Below are positions 63,001 through 64,000 of a stretch of 64,000 bases of DNA, in pieces; position 1 is the stretch's first letter; the number at the start of each line of letters is the position of its first letter. Source of the DNA: Verrucomicrobiales bacterium (GTDB lineage: Bacteria > Verrucomicrobiota > Verrucomicrobiia > Verrucomicrobiales > DEV007); contig JAEUHH010000034.1 of the NCBI GenBank assembly GCA_016795505.1, positions 1 through 64,000 of the forward strand. Direction: 5' to 3'. Under the pieces are notes generated by a model that was not told where the DNA came from, ran no database searches, and saw nothing but the letters and a program-made list of their open reading frames with translations. The position numbers and the translations under genes were made by a program.

Positions 63001-64000
63001 ATGAAATTTTCTCAACTGACTTCGCTTACTACCCTGCCAGAGCCGATGCTTCGCTTGGGAGGGGCTTTGGTGTTGGGCGGAGTCCTTTGCTTCGTTGGGG
63101 CGTGTTCCGATCCTCAAAAATCCGCCGTCGAGGCGCTGGAGGAAAAGCACTACGACCTCACCACCAATGATTTCTTGATGGCAGCCGAAGCGGGGGATCT
63201 GGAGGCGGTGCGCCTTTTTCGCGAAGCGGGACAGGATGTAAATGCTGCTGATGACACCGGCGAGACCGCCCTGATGCGGGCGGCCGCGGGTGGCCGAGTG
63301 GAACTGGTGGACATTCTGCTGGCAGGCGGGGCAGACCCTCGTGCGAAGAATGCAGCCGGCCGGACCGCCCTGATGGGGGCGGCGGAGTCCGGACAGGCCT
63401 CCATCGTGGAAACCCTGCTGGGCCGTGGAGCCGAGCGGGACGCCGCCGATGCCGAAGGCTGGACCGCGCTGCGGCTCGCCGCCTTTGAAGGCCGGGCGGG
63501 AGTTCTCAAAATCCTGGGCAAGACAGCGGACCAGGCATCGCTGGATCAGGCGCTGCTGCTGGCCTCTGTCAAAGGCCAGCCGGAGGCGATGGAGGCGCTG
63601 CTGGTCGAGGGTGCCTACGTCAATGCCCGCAGTCCTGAGAATCTGACTCCTCTCATGATTGCGGCCCAAGCTGGACACACTGATGCGGTAAAAGCCCTGA
63701 TCCGGCATCAGGCGAATCCTTATGCGCTCGATGACAGCGAAAACACCGCCGCAAATCTGGCGGAAGCCGCGGGACATCTGGAGCTGCGCGACTGGTTGCT
63801 CGACCCGACGGCGCTGCTGGAGGTGGCTGAGGCCGAACCGGCTCCCGGTGTGGCCGACCCGACGCTGAATCCGGAGAAGACCGAGGAAGAGGTGATGAAA
63901 TCTCTCGGCGCACTCGTCGATGCGGGAACGGGCCCTGAGAAAGCTGGTTCGGCTGGTCAGGCATCCGTTTCTTCTACTGGATCGGAGGTAACAGGTGCCG
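63001..64000 (+). CDS. Ankyrin-repeat lipoprotein, partial at right edge
   Basis: The frame is open from the ATG at 63001 to the window end (333 codons). A signal sequence with lipobox-like CFVGAC (Cys near residue 35) suggests a lipoprotein. Residues about 58-265 form about six ankyrin repeats (FLMAAEAGDLEAVRLFREAG, TALMRAAAGGRVELVDILLA, TPLMIAAQAGHTDAVKALIR), a protein-protein interaction module. After about residue 265 the sequence is Ala/Glu/Gly-rich. An AT-rich promoter region precedes it. The C terminus is outside the window. Confidence 0.88.
   Translation, partial: MKFSQLTSLTTLPEPMLRLGGALVLGGVLCFVGACSDPQKSAVEALEEKHYDLTTNDFLMAAEAGDLEAVRLFREAGQDVNAADDTGETALMRAAAGGRVELVDILLAGGADPRAKNAAGRTALMGAAESGQASIVETLLGRGAERDAADAEGWTALRLAAFEGRAGVLKILGKTADQASLDQALLLASVKGQPEAMEALLVEGAYVNARSPENLTPLMIAAQAGHTDAVKALIRHQANPYALDDSENTAANLAEAAGHLELRDWLLDPTALLEVAEAEPAPGVADPTLNPEKTEEEVMKSLGALVDAGTGPEKAGSAGQASVSSTGSEVTGA

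Overview
The window is high-GC bacterial DNA, most likely from the Verrucomicrobiota (PVC superphylum). The evidence is lineage-typical families: a giant surface protein with an N-terminal LEPR-XLL motif, two PSCyt1/DUF1549/DUF1553 (PSD1) proteins each followed by a DUF1501 protein, a PVC-type heme-binding CxxCH protein, a delta-60 repeat protein, a Zn-ribbon Ser/Thr kinase and a matching ECF sigma factor. Planctomycetes share several of these, so the phylum call is probable rather than certain. I see no rRNA, tRNA, CRISPR array or complete insertion sequence.

Layout. 1-4161 (minus) is the 5' part of a LEPR-XLL surface protein running off the left edge, preceded by a small LuxR-type HTH gene. 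4724-8770 holds a membrane Ser/Thr kinase with an extracytoplasmic RCC1-like domain, an HU-like DNA-binding protein, a 12-unit 22-bp tandem array and an acidic orphan protein. 9001-12788 is a secreted delta-60 repeat protein and an ECF sigma factor. 12827-17471 has a LysM lipoprotein, a thioredoxin-fold protein and a histidine kinase/NtrC-like regulator pair. 17582-24774 has a TonB receptor, a DEAD-box helicase, a ROK/ASKHA protein, an aldo/keto reductase and an exported unknown. 24922-29406 (minus) is a nucleotide block: pyrF-pyrE-guaB-guaA. 29581-33201 is a capsule-type tyrosine autokinase group followed by a GDSL esterase.

33738-62110 looks like a heterotrophic polymer-use region: a CehA-type PHP hydrolase, two PSD1/DUF1501 pairs (one split by a PIN toxin-antitoxin module, followed by an AbiEii-type module; the other headed by an IclR regulator), a DUF6807 protein, an amidohydrolase, a Gfo/Idh/MocA oxidoreductase, a sialate O-acetylesterase-like enzyme, a TlpA-like thioredoxin and a PVC cytochrome. 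Housekeeping genes are interspersed (RluD-like, CSD-DUF1294, Hsp20). A partial ankyrin-repeat lipoprotein runs off the right edge.

The most unusual non-gene signal is a dispersed repeat family with an exact 22-bp period. It occurs at eight loci, in both orientations, between genes and inside them, including the signal peptides of two heme proteins. A second, unrelated 22-bp tandem array (12 units) begins 25 bp after the HU-like DNA-binding gene. Neither is a CRISPR, and I do not recognise either as a described element.
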